Shown: in pieces, positions 1 to 9,819 of the stretch
Position numbering within the stretch: the stretch's first letter is position 1
Layout: every line of letters begins with the position of its first letter
NCBI GenBank assembly: GCA_030568195.1
Contig: JAJLTO010000003.1
Span: 332,501-396,500, forward strand
Length of the DNA stretch: 64,000 bases
Source of the DNA: Dipodascopsis uninucleata var. uninucleata
Lineage: Eukaryota; Ascomycota; Lipomycetes; Lipomycetales; Lipomycetaceae
Direction: 5' to 3'
Translations under genes and position numbers: made by a program
Notes under the pieces: model-generated
The model's input: only the letters and a program-made list of their open reading frames with translations
Told to the model about the DNA's origin: nothing
Databases searched by the model: none

Positions 1-1266
1 CACAATATGTCTAGACAGTGTCAGTCTTATTCGACGACAGATGAATCTGGATCTCAATCTGGAAAGAAGGTTGCTGTTCCGAATACTGGAGCAAGTATAT
101 CTTCCACAAATGATCTCATGTCTCAACAGCATGCGATGGATGAGTACTACCTTGAGTTTAAGAAGCAAATTGATATTTTTTCTTCATCTTCATCCGCAGC
201 TGCAGCTTCATCGTCGTTAGCAAATTCTACTACTCTTGATTCTGCACGTTTACAATCTTCACAGCCTACAGTTGTGAATAGGACTCTCACTTTGACACCG
301 CCTCCTAAGCGTTCTAAGAATCCTCGAGTAAAGCGAACTGAAAAGGCGCAGCCAAGTTTGCAGGTGAGTGCGACCCAGCCTTATCCTAGTCCCACATTTA
401 TTGTATCAAATATTCCTAGTCGCTCTACTCTTCAAACAGCTGGACCCGTTAAGGCATCTGCAGAACGAAGTGCAACTCCACAAGGTCCTCAAAAATCTAA
501 GCAGGAATTACAGATGGAGCGTAAAGCCGAAAGGCAGCGTATTCAACGCGAAAAAGCAGAGCAGAAACGCCAAGCCAAGGAAGCGAAACGCATAGAGGAA
601 GAAATGAAGATGAAAGAGATTAGGCGAAGTCTTAGTATTAGTGAGAGCACCCCGGTAATGGCAACTTGTCAAAATGATCAAGCTAGACGTCATAGTGCCG
701 TTGGCGAAAGTAATACGGCTGCAGGCAATATTGCAAGCGTGGATTCGCAAAAGGATAGTGCTCTACAAAGCGTCAAGCCGGTGGCCCATCAGTCTCCTTT
801 GGTATTCAATGATATGGCAACTACCGAACAACACCAACACCAGCAACAACAGCAGGGCTCGAAAAATTTCATGGGCTATACTATGCCTTCCGATATCTTA
901 GATAATATTGACGTCAGCATGTTGTTTAATCATCCTACGCCTACTTCTGGGCCATCATCTACTGCGTCCGTATCTGTTGGTGGTGCTAGCGGTGGTACCA
1001 CTGCAACGTCTGTTTCACCATCCACTGGTACTCCTGTACCATCATCTGTCATCGGGATGTCCAATGTATCTAATGCTGCCAACAAAATTGCGCCGTTCAT
1101 GTCAATGATAGAGGACGCCACTCCTGACAACTATGATGATGAGCAGAAATTTCTGGGAAGCTTTCTAGGAAAGGCAGATGAATGGACAAGTGCGCTGAAA
1201 TGGGACCTCGGTGAAGAAGCGATGAAGTTTGGGATTTTGTCCAGTCAAAGTCATAAATCTGAATAG
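1..1266 (+). CDS. Disordered Ser/Gln-rich protein with a basic coiled coil, probably 5'-truncated by the window edge
   Basis: The frame has an ATG at 7 but is also open to base 1, so the true start may lie outside the window. From ATG 7 the product is 419 residues. It is mostly low complexity: a Ser/Ala run near residues 58-75, a Pro/Lys/Arg patch near 97-115, a strongly charged basic helix (Glu/Arg/Lys/Gln, about residues 163-208) that looks like a coiled coil, a His/Gln run near 275-285, and a Ser/Thr/Gly-rich stretch near 310-350. A short hydrophobic-acidic segment follows (PSDILDNIDVSMLF, about 293-306), and the C-terminus contains one Trp-containing helix pair. This composition is typical of fungal transcription coactivator or Mediator-tail subunits, but I recognise no family. 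Function unknown. The stop is TAG at 1264-1266. Confidence 0.7.
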   Translation, partial: HNMSRQCQSYSTTDESGSQSGKKVAVPNTGASISSTNDLMSQQHAMDEYYLEFKKQIDIFSSSSSAAAASSSLANSTTLDSARLQSSQPTVVNRTLTLTPPPKRSKNPRVKRTEKAQPSLQVSATQPYPSPTFIVSNIPSRSTLQTAGPVKASAERSATPQGPQKSKQELQMERKAERQRIQREKAEQKRQAKEAKRIEEEMKMKEIRRSLSISESTPVMATCQNDQARRHSAVGESNTAAGNIASVDSQKDSALQSVKPVAHQSPLVFNDMATTEQHQHQQQQQGSKNFMGYTMPSDILDNIDVSMLFNHPTPTSGPSSTASVSVGGASGGTTATSVSPSTGTPVPSSVIGMSNVSNAANKIAPFMSMIEDATPDNYDDEQKFLGSFLGKADEWTSALKWDLGEEAMKFGILSSQSHKSE

Positions 1267-2524
1267 ATTGAAATTAGATGTTAAATTCATTGCATGTATG
1301 ATTATTATTGTTTTATTGTAATTTTGTGAGATATTTTACCGATTCGTCTAGTTTAATCTGGCATTACGGTTAGAGAGCCGTAAGAGATTAGTGATGTGTA
1401 TTCTTTTCATTTATTTATCATTAGTACCCTGGGATATCGTGTAGGTTTTTTTTTTCAATTTTTGATTGACTTTCTAGTTTAAGGTGTCTTGTCTATCTTA
1501 GTCATTTTGCTGGGTTGAAAGAGGATTCTTAGTTCCAAGCTTTGCGTTACGGATACTCCTATTAACGTATTTACCTGCTCATATACGGATGTTATACTAT
1601 TATAATATTTTTGTGTCTATTTGTGATTCAATATTTCACGGAGTCTCTGAGTTTTTGTATATAATTACTTTTTTTGTGCTTCCGTTCTGTCTATTTATTC
1701 ATCGAATGTAATAAATGTACAATATTTACATCAGTAAAGCGTTACTACAATTTTGTTCTCAACATAACCTTCAGCTTGCAGTCATTATCTAGTTAACATT
1801 TTAATCTTATTCTTTGTCAGATTTCTTTTGTCAGCTGGATTGCTCTAAGACGCGTTTAGACGCCGCATACCGTGCTGTTAAAAGGTTATATCGTTCAAAG
1901 CCAAAACGACCTATTATTATGGTTTAGTTCCTGACCTTGTTTCCTTTCTGTATCCTAGGTAATATCTCAACTGAAAGAAAAAATTTCGACATTCTTGATC
2001 TCGTCACGGAGACAGGCGATCAAATATTTCTAATTTCTGAGTAAGATTCATGTGTCTTGAGGTTTGTAAAAAAAAAAAAAAGGTCAATTGACAGACCCTA
2101 CTTTCTGAGATTTGTAGTGGTATTATTGTAATTAAACAAGAAATTAGACGTAAACACTCTGAAACGAATGGTACTGAGTTTAAGTCTTAGAACGAATACC
2201 AAAGGTGCGATATTTATGAGATCGCAGGACTCATTTCAGAGAGGAAATAAATAGAGCATACTAATGTGCATTTTAGTTGTCAATATATTCATAATACGGT
2301 CTGAAACACGATCCAGGATAGTACAGGGTGAAAGTGACATCTTGAACTAACGAGAAACGGGGCCGAGAGCTTGTCGAAGGACGCAACGGCCGAACAGCAA
2401 GCTATATCTACGACGGTCGAGAGAGTAAGTAAGCCGAAAGCTTCTAGTGATCTCAATAATTAAAGGAGCTTGTCCTTATATTGCGTAAAATAGGAAGCAA
2501 GGAAGTCTCGTTGGGTTGTGTAGG
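1267..2524. other. Intergenic region between the disordered protein and the WD40 gene
   Basis: AT-rich spacer of about 1.26 kb holding the 3' end of the upstream gene and the promoter of the WD40 gene. A poly(A) run of 13 lies near 2068-2081. A short exon-like stretch (about 1820-1926, + strand) is open and rich in Lys/Arg codons after a plausible acceptor, but I could not connect it to a start exon. No tRNA or other RNA gene was recognised. Confidence 0.5.
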
Positions 2525-5500
2525 ATGAAGTTTTCCTTGCATGTTCTCAAGCCTAATACGCTTGTCCTACGAGAAGAAGCGGTTCTGCATTTTTTATTCT
2601 CAAAAACATTCTCTACTCAGAGACAGCCTGCAGTTTTCGATGGCATATCGGCGATTCATGTACGTCCTAAGGATGGTAATACGTTTGCCTGTGTCCAAGC
2701 TAATGAAAAGGATGTTTCCAATTCTGACGCGTTCGAATTTATTGGACCTACAGCATCGATGCCATCAAGCAAAAGCCATGATGACAGCGACAACAATGGA
2801 AAACTTACGCGTTTACGAGTGACAAGCCTGTCTTTATGGCGATACATTAATGGAGGGTCGCCAGAAGATTTAGTTTGTGTAATGGGGCGAGTTGTGATTG
2901 CCGAAGAAAGAGTCAGTCTCAGTAGTAATATTGATAATGCTGCAATACGGCCATTAGCGGGAGGCAATTCGAGTTTAAATGACATTCAAGAAGATAATGT
3001 GGTATGTACTTGGAGTTCAGATAGTCGCCTAATGGTAGTTGCATATCAAAATGAAGGGAAACTGGTTGCGGTTGATTTAAGTAACTTCAGTGGTGTCCCA
3101 AGAGACAGCGACTCTTCAGTAAGTTCAGCAAGTAACAGTGACTCAATAACTGCGGCATCACAATATTCCATTCCTGGGTCGTCGAATTGGCCAGTTTCTT
3201 GGAATAATATATGCTCGAAGCCAGACATCACTGTCTTCAATTCGCCTGATAGAACCCCTGTCACTGCGATTACTCCAAGCCCGCACGCCGGCGATATATT
3301 TGCAGTGTCATGTACTTCCGGTCGTACTTTTATCTGCAAGCTCGAGGTGAGCAAAAACTCTAACGAAGAAGAATTAGATATATGTGCTCCAAGGATCTTA
3401 CACACTTTGCCCAGTCTGACTGGTCCTCGCCCTTCATCGCTTGCATTTCATCCTACATCTACCGATCCATCACTTCTTATGCTAGCAATTCTCTATCCAC
3501 CTCTTTCTGGTGGGTCCGAAGAAGTTCAAGTATGGTGCATTAATTTAACTAAATCTGTCCATCTAATTCGGCGATTGACGCCTTCGATTTCACATATAGA
3601 ATCATCCTCGCCAATGCCGACTGACTTTTTGTCAAATAACTATCTCAAATGGTCCAAAAATGGACGTGTTCTTCAGATACACGGTAATACTATAGTGATC
3701 CATGATGTACGAAAGAACAATGGTGTTCAAGAACATATTCAAGTTGGTTCTAATAACCTGACAAAAATTAGAGCGATGGAAATTGTTCGTGAAACCGGTA
3801 TGGCATGGGTCCTGGATTCTGATTTTTATCTGAGAGTATATGACTTACTGCAATGTACTGAGCTTGCTCAAACGAAGATATCTTTTGACACTCATTTAAC
3901 TGCCCTTAATGAATCAGCGAGTAGAAAAGCTTCTAAGTTAGCTTTCTCTCTTGAAGAAATAGCACAGCCGGATTTACTCACGCCATCTTGTGCAAGAAGC
4001 AGTGGGGACAGCTATTCTACTCTTAGACGCCGTTCGTCAGATTTTCTTTCTTACTATCTTAACGTAGCAGCAGAAGAAGAAGATGATGATGATGACTGTT
4101 ACTCAGTTAGGAATGATAATTCACAAGATACAAACGACACAATAGGCAATACAACCTTGACAAGTATGGCTGATGGTAAAGACAGTGCGAAAATGCTAGA
4201 GCCAGCGTTAACTTCTGAGGACTCAGATATAAATTATGCTCGCGAATATGGACTGACATCCCCTCGATTAATGGATATACAGCCTGAAAGTACTTATGAA
4301 GATCAAGTTGCATTTCCAGCAACTGCAATTCGAGCAACTTCACCAATATGGACGTACACAGAACCTAGTAGTGGCGAACCCCGAAAACTACTTCCAGACC
4401 CCCTGGGTCCTGAGATAAGTTCTCAATATACGTCCACCCAAGATGATACTGATAGAGAAAGCAAAAATGAGTTCATGATTCTCCAGTCAAACATTGACGA
4501 GAATATGAGTCTTCCTGATCCTATTTTACCAGACTGCTTGTTTACGAATCTGGGCTTTATGATGCAGGATTCTGGGAATGCAATGTATGACAAAATACCT
4601 GAAGATGCATCCGAGCAACTCCCTACTTTGTTTGAAGTTCTTTTTGGTTGGCCAACGGCGGAGGAAGATGTTCGAAATCTTATAATGTGGGAACGGAATA
4701 GAGCTAATGGTGTCGGTTCCTCATCTTCCACTTTTGTTTGTATGGTGCTAAATCTATGGCTCAAGTTTGCCGATGGAAATAGCTCAGTTACATTGCTTGA
4801 GGCCCTGGAGGGCCTTCAAAGTAACCCTTCTACAAAGACTATGACAGTATCAATCACTTGGTTGATATATGCGATGCATCTACTTACAGCAGAAAGCAAT
4901 GAAAGGCGCCAGAATATGGTAGAAAAATTTATCGATAGTGTCTTGTTTCGAGATAGAGAAGGATATGGTGATGATGTAGAGGCAGTACATCTAGCTTGCG
5001 GAATGTTGATTGCATGTGGTGAAGCAGAGAAAGCTTTAAATGTTTATCTAATTAACTCGTACTATCTAGAGGCTACAATGGTCGCTTTATTAGCAGACTT
5101 GGATGCTAGAAACGTTATCGAGCAATGGGCAGAATATGCCGATGAGAGTGGATTAGATAAAATTGCTCTTAGATGCCGAAAGGCTCTCGAAGTGCTAATA
5201 CGAATAAAGCCACTGCCCACTCCGCTAGAACCAGCAGCCTTGGATGATAGGTCTTCCTCATTAGATGGTGAAACTGCATCTGCGGTCTCGAGAAATGGCA
5301 AGCCATTGCTATCAAATGATGTTACTCTAATGGAAGTAAGCGCAACATCGGTTTCCGAAAGCATCAAATCGGTAGATCAACAGACTCCTCCATCATCATC
5401 ATCATTATCATCTTCACGTGAGGTTTCAGATAAACGAGAAAGACATGTCAAGAAGCAGCCTAGTCTTGCATCACAGTCATCACGATCATTCACCACTGGT

Positions 5501-6661
5501 TCGCCATCTTCATTCTCTTCTTCCTCTGGCCGTAGAAAGAAACCTGATTTAAGTATACAGCTGTTCAGAGACGAACCTCAGATGAAGGCGCACGCAATCG
5601 TTGAGAAAAAGTCAAGTAGTAATCTGATAACAGGATCAAGTATTACCGCAACAAATACGACTACTACAGCAACTAATGTGTTCTCGTCGCCTTCTTCGAT
5701 ATCTTCAGGAACCATTGAAAGTTCCACGGAGCCAGAACGAGGGCCTCTACCACCAAGCTTTCCAAGACGCATGGAGTCACTTAATGCTGTACAAGGACGA
5801 GTACTCCTCCAAGGACAGCAGCACTATCAACAGCACCAATCTTACTATTCTCAATCTTCTGTCCACGAGGCTGAGATGATTATGGTCAAAGAAAACGTAA
5901 GACCTAACATCACAATTTTAAACAAGCCTCGAAGCAGTGCAACTATCGCTACAGACTCGTCTGAGGATATCTCGCCCCGTCCTGGATCTGTAGACAAATC
6001 AATCTTCAACGACGGATCTACGCCGTCGTCCAATACCGGTGGTTCAGTGAAAAGTCAAGTCGAACGAAGGCCAACGTTCCTAGGTAAGAAAACCTCGAAT
6101 CCAGGCACACCTAAGAACAGCGTCATGAGACTATTTTCGTCTTCCTCAGGTGCAAATAATACCTCTACATCTGACGATTCTGCATCCCAGGAGTTTAATA
6201 GTGCGAATGGCGGAACAAGCAGCGGACATGCGGCTAATGCGAATGGCGGGGGAAATGAATCAAAATTCAAAAGAAACAAGAGTCTACTGAGGTCGCTCAC
6301 TAGTGCGGCGTCATTCGCGTCGAACAGCTCGAATATAGGTGAAATGCAAAGCACGGAGCAGTTCTCCAACAACAATAGTACTGGCGGAATTTGGAGATGG
6401 CGAAGTCATAATTCTGGCAACAGTAATAATAAGACACGTCGTCCGTTATTCCGGTCTGCCTCAGAGCGAGTTCGGACGCAAGGAACCAGTGGTACGGACA
6501 CCAATGGTAAAAGTAGCTATTATAATAGTCTACGCAATGGTAGCAGCAGCGCTCAAAATAACACGTCTGCATTTAGAAGAGCAGACAACAAACGACTATC
6601 AACCGTCGTGTTTCGACAGGATGTTCAACAACAATTTACTCAGTACACCGCAGAACAGTAG
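2525..6661 (+). CDS. Large WD40/alpha-solenoid protein with Ser-rich C-terminal tail
   Basis: I start at ATG 2525 (MKFSLHVLKPNTLVLREEA); the frame is open slightly further upstream but without ATG. The product is about 1378 residues in one exon. The N-terminal 450 residues have beta-propeller character, with repeated hydrophobic strands ending in Trp/Asp-like pairs (CTWSSDSRLMVVAYQ, DIFAVSCTSGRTFICKLEV, SNNYLKWSKNGRVLQIHG, GMAWVLDSDFYLRVYDLL). An acidic Glu/Asp run near residue 520 follows. Residues about 700-900 form a helical block (AEEDVRNLIMWERNRA, HLACGMLIACGEAEKALNVY) like the alpha-solenoid of coat or trafficking WD proteins. The last 450 residues are Ser/Asn/Gln-rich and basic. I cannot assign a named orthologue; it resembles uncharacterised fungal WD-repeat proteins of propeller-plus-solenoid design. 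A role in membrane traffic or signalling is inference only. Confidence 0.75.
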   Translation: MKFSLHVLKPNTLVLREEAVLHFLFSKTFSTQRQPAVFDGISAIHVRPKDGNTFACVQANEKDVSNSDAFEFIGPTASMPSSKSHDDSDNNGKLTRLRVTSLSLWRYINGGSPEDLVCVMGRVVIAEERVSLSSNIDNAAIRPLAGGNSSLNDIQEDNVVCTWSSDSRLMVVAYQNEGKLVAVDLSNFSGVPRDSDSSVSSASNSDSITAASQYSIPGSSNWPVSWNNICSKPDITVFNSPDRTPVTAITPSPHAGDIFAVSCTSGRTFICKLEVSKNSNEEELDICAPRILHTLPSLTGPRPSSLAFHPTSTDPSLLMLAILYPPLSGGSEEVQVWCINLTKSVHLIRRLTPSISHIESSSPMPTDFLSNNYLKWSKNGRVLQIHGNTIVIHDVRKNNGVQEHIQVGSNNLTKIRAMEIVRETGMAWVLDSDFYLRVYDLLQCTELAQTKISFDTHLTALNESASRKASKLAFSLEEIAQPDLLTPSCARSSGDSYSTLRRRSSDFLSYYLNVAAEEEDDDDDCYSVRNDNSQDTNDTIGNTTLTSMADGKDSAKMLEPALTSEDSDINYAREYGLTSPRLMDIQPESTYEDQVAFPATAIRATSPIWTYTEPSSGEPRKLLPDPLGPEISSQYTSTQDDTDRESKNEFMILQSNIDENMSLPDPILPDCLFTNLGFMMQDSGNAMYDKIPEDASEQLPTLFEVLFGWPTAEEDVRNLIMWERNRANGVGSSSSTFVCMVLNLWLKFADGNSSVTLLEALEGLQSNPSTKTMTVSITWLIYAMHLLTAESNERRQNMVEKFIDSVLFRDREGYGDDVEAVHLACGMLIACGEAEKALNVYLINSYYLEATMVALLADLDARNVIEQWAEYADESGLDKIALRCRKALEVLIRIKPLPTPLEPAALDDRSSSLDGETASAVSRNGKPLLSNDVTLMEVSATSVSESIKSVDQQTPPSSSSLSSSREVSDKRERHVKKQPSLASQSSRSFTTGSPSSFSSSSGRRKKPDLSIQLFRDEPQMKAHAIVEKKSSSNLITGSSITATNTTTTATNVFSSPSSISSGTIESSTEPERGPLPPSFPRRMESLNAVQGRVLLQGQQHYQQHQSYYSQSSVHEAEMIMVKENVRPNITILNKPRSSATIATDSSEDISPRPGSVDKSIFNDGSTPSSNTGGSVKSQVERRPTFLGKKTSNPGTPKNSVMRLFSSSSGANNTSTSDDSASQEFNSANGGTSSGHAANANGGGNESKFKRNKSLLRSLTSAASFASNSSNIGEMQSTEQFSNNNSTGGIWRWRSHNSGNSNNKTRRPLFRSASERVRTQGTSGTDTNGKSSYYNSLRNGSSSAQNNTSAFRRADNKRLSTVVFRQDVQQQFTQYTAEQ

Positions 6662-7963
6662 AACTCTAACCAGTGTCGAGCAGCACACCGAACAAATCGG
6701 CTTGATAGATTATATGCGGCTATAACGCAGTAAACTAATGTATTTTACTCATTGTTAGCCATCTAATGACCATTTTTTGTTTACTTGATACCGTGTCAAA
6801 CGGTCATATTTCGAAATTCTACAATCTTCTGTATTGTCCTACTTATTTATGTCTGCATACTCTCTTTTTATATATGAGAAATCATTCTTTTGTTTACTAC
6901 TTTCTTGAATGCACGCATCTTCGATTCAGCAGGGCCTTCTGTCCATCGCGTACCAATGATATTAGGGTTGCCACCAGCGACAGTATGTTTGTAATATAGT
7001 GTAATGCCGATGTATTATATATCAATGTGCTATGCTTTCTGTGCAAGCATGCATGTGCTCGGAAACTGCTCCATAATCGGCAATTATCTCTGCAATCCGA
7101 GCTCAACACTGCGAAATCAACCCTCAGGATGCGTCGGATATTACTGGGAATAGGAACTCTAACTACATTAAGGTTCTAAGTGCGGGGTAGGTCCTCTATA
7201 CAAATTTCATTGCGCATATATGCCTTTTGTGCGTAGGACACAGATGTATATATGCGCTCACGTGTGAAACTATCTTTGGCCCGATGACCGAGTTTTTCTG
7301 ATCCGGTCACAAGGAAAGCCACTACTTCTATTCTTCGTAGCCAGAATCAGCAGCTACTACGACTTCCTTCATCCAACGCACTGTGCTAATATCCGATTTG
7401 CGTAGATAGCTAATGTGATTGGATGTAACGGCTCTTGTACTGCTCAAATTGCGTCCAGTTGCGTATTCGTAGTCCGCTGCAAACCGTATGGGAAGATCCT
7501 CGTGGCTTACTTACAAGGACCGTAAAATGCAATTTGATGTCAGATGAGCACCGTAATGTGCACAAGAAGAGTTAATCAATGGATAAACGGATGTAATCAA
7601 GAGCTTATTTACATACAGTATCAGTTAAAAGTAAATTTTATCAGCAATCTTGCTTTCGGGTCAGTGGATGTTATGTAAAAGGGAGGAGAGAAGCCTATCA
7701 CTATATAAGAACTCGCCCCGCCCACGTTATTCGTGATCTCTTTATTTCCTTTACGTACATCGTTGACTTTCTCTGTAATTTACTTGTTCGTCCATATCTA
7801 GATCTTGCTTTGTATTGTTGGTTTCTTCCATACAATTCACTGTTTAGGATCATTTAAATTATAATTGCTATATTATTACTGCACTGCTGCTGATCGTTGC
7901 AGTTAATATTGTAAATCGTGAGCTTCAGGAAAGTTCACTCTGTTACAAATTTCACAATTCAAA
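6662..7963. other. Intergenic region with the aldehyde dehydrogenase promoter
   Basis: About 1.3 kb between two + strand genes. The first half shows no coding signal. The last 300 bases look like a strong promoter and leader: a TATA box, then a pyrimidine-rich stretch (about 7738-7800) typical of fungal transcription starts. Confidence 0.55.
7702..7708 (+). promoter_or_regulatory. TATA box of the aldehyde dehydrogenase gene
   Basis: TATATAA lies 256 bp before the ATG and is followed by a C/T-rich block, the usual layout of a strong fungal promoter. The strong codon bias of the gene behind it supports high expression. Confidence 0.6.
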
Positions 7964-9451
7964 ATGGCCTCTGCTATGTTTCAGAAGATGAAGCTGCCCA
8001 ATGGCGTTGAGATCAACCAGCCTGTTGGTCTCTTCATCAACAACGAGTTTGTTCCTGCAAAGAAGGGCCAGTTAATTGATGTTGAGAACCCTGCTACTGG
8101 CAAGGTTGTCATTCAGGTTCACGAAGCCACGGAAGAAGATATCGATATCGCCGTCGATGCCGCTCACAATGCTTTCTTTGATGGTCCATGGAGAACTTTG
8201 ACCAGCGCTGAGCGCGGAAAGGCTCTTCTTAAGCTTGCAGATCTCTTCGAGGAAAATCTTTTGCAGTTGGCCTCTCTTGAAGCTTTTGATAACGGTAAGG
8301 CTATCCAGCTTGCTAAGGGTGATGTCCAGGCTTGTATTGGTTGCCTTCGATACTATGGTGGCTGGGCTGATAAGATTCATGGAAAGGTCATTGAGACTTC
8401 CGATGATCGATTCAACTACACTAAACAGGAGCCTATTGGTGTTTGTGGACAGATCATCCCATGGAATTTCCCCCTTTTGATGTGGGCTTGGAAGATTGGA
8501 CCTGCAGTTGCCTGTGGCAACGTTGTCGTTTTGAAGACTGCTGAGCAGACTCCTCTGAGCGGTCTGTATGCCGCTCAATTAACTAAGGAAGCCGGCTTCC
8601 CGCCAGGTGTTATTAATATTGTTTCTGGTTATGGTCGTGTTGCTGGTGCCGCAATTGCATCCCACATGAAGATCCACAAGGTTGCATTTACTGGTTCTAC
8701 CCCTGTTGGTCGTCAGATCATGAAGATGGCTGCTGAGTCAAATTTGAAGAAGGTTACTCTCGAATTGGGAGGCAAGTCTCCTAACATTGTCTTTAATGAT
8801 GCTGATATTGATAAGGTTGTTGAGTGGGTTAATTTTGGTATCTTTTACAATGGTGGACAGTGCTGCTGCGCTGGCTCACGTATTTATGTCCAGGAAGGTA
8901 TCTACGACCAGGTTGTCGAGGCTTTCCGAAAACGCGCTGCTGCTAACAAGGTTGGCAATCCATTTGATGAGGAAACTTTCCAGGGAGCTCAAGTTTCCAA
9001 AGTTCAGTTTGACCGTATCATGTCATATGTTGATATTGGTAAGAAGGAAGGTGCCACCGTTGAGGTCGGTGGAATTCGTCATGGCGATGAGGGATATTTT
9101 ATCAAGCCAACTATCTTCTCAAATGTCACTGAGGATATGAGAATCATGCAGGAAGAGATCTTTGGACCTGTATGTGCTATTGCTAAGTTCAAGGATATCG
9201 AAGAGGTTATTGCCAAGGGCAACAACACCGACTATGGTCTTGCTGCAGCTGTTCATACTTCTTCTTTGACTACCGCTATTGAGGTTGCCAATCGTCTCCG
9301 CGCTGGTACTGTCTGGGTTAATCAGTATAATGCTCTTCATTGGGCTCTTCCATTTGGTGGTTATCAGCAGTCTGGTATTGGTCGTGAGCTTGGCAAGGAG
9401 GCTCTCCGTAACTACACCCAGATTAAGACTGTCAGTATCAACTTGTCTTAA
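7964..9451 (+). CDS. NAD(P)+-dependent aldehyde dehydrogenase (ALDH class 1/2)
   Basis: A 495-residue, intronless and complete ALDH that oxidises aldehydes such as acetaldehyde to the acid. Visible hallmarks in order: the coenzyme-binding region IIPWNFPLLMWAWKIGPA (about 166-183), the Rossmann turn FTGSTPVGRQI (about 243-253), the general-base Glu in LELGGKSPNIV (about 267-277), the catalytic cysteine cluster in NGGQCCCAGSR, and the C-terminal QEEIFGPVC and PFGGYQQSGIGRE motifs. No mitochondrial presequence is evident (MASAMFQKMKLPNG), so a cytosolic enzyme is likely. Codon use is strongly biased (AAG, GTT/GTC, GCT, CGT), unlike the neighbours, as in highly expressed genes. CTG codons at conserved Leu positions (TPLSGLYAAQL) show that CTG is read as Leu here. 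Confidence 0.97.
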   Translation: MASAMFQKMKLPNGVEINQPVGLFINNEFVPAKKGQLIDVENPATGKVVIQVHEATEEDIDIAVDAAHNAFFDGPWRTLTSAERGKALLKLADLFEENLLQLASLEAFDNGKAIQLAKGDVQACIGCLRYYGGWADKIHGKVIETSDDRFNYTKQEPIGVCGQIIPWNFPLLMWAWKIGPAVACGNVVVLKTAEQTPLSGLYAAQLTKEAGFPPGVINIVSGYGRVAGAAIASHMKIHKVAFTGSTPVGRQIMKMAAESNLKKVTLELGGKSPNIVFNDADIDKVVEWVNFGIFYNGGQCCCAGSRIYVQEGIYDQVVEAFRKRAAANKVGNPFDEETFQGAQVSKVQFDRIMSYVDIGKKEGATVEVGGIRHGDEGYFIKPTIFSNVTEDMRIMQEEIFGPVCAIAKFKDIEEVIAKGNNTDYGLAAAVHTSSLTTAIEVANRLRAGTVWVNQYNALHWALPFGGYQQSGIGRELGKEALRNYTQIKTVSINLS

Positions 9452-9819
9452 GCGTACCTTTTTTGAGTCATTCATTCATATTTGCACGTTCATTTGTGAA
9501 CATTTTATGTCCATTTTTGTGTTGTTTTTGAGGAAGTAGGAATAGTACGAATCGAACGAATGTTCTATATATATAGTTAATAAATTATGATGCAGTAAGC
9601 TCTGTGTGCCTTCTGCGACTATTCTGAAAAAACATTCAATATGAAGAAATTGTTATAATACAACGAATTTTAAGTCCATTTACATAATTAAATAATTTGA
9701 TCATTGGAAGTATCTTGAAGTATAAACGTTATCGTTCAATACACTTTTTTTATTCAACATAGTAAAATTACCATTGGAGCATTAGCTGTTTAACAGTTAG
9801 ATTAATTTAGGTCAAGGAA
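9452..9819. other. Convergent 3' flanks
   Basis: A 368-base AT-rich spacer between the tail-to-tail ALDH and RNase H-like genes. It holds the two 3' untranslated regions; nothing else was seen. Confidence 0.5.

Noticed and set aside
7270-7345. Possible C/D box snoRNA upstream of the aldehyde dehydrogenase
   Set aside because: A GATGA-like and a CTGA element are present but the boxes are imperfect and there is no terminal stem.
8072-8578. 168-codon minus-strand frame inside the aldehyde dehydrogenase
   Set aside because: Antisense shadow caused by the biased codon use of the real gene.
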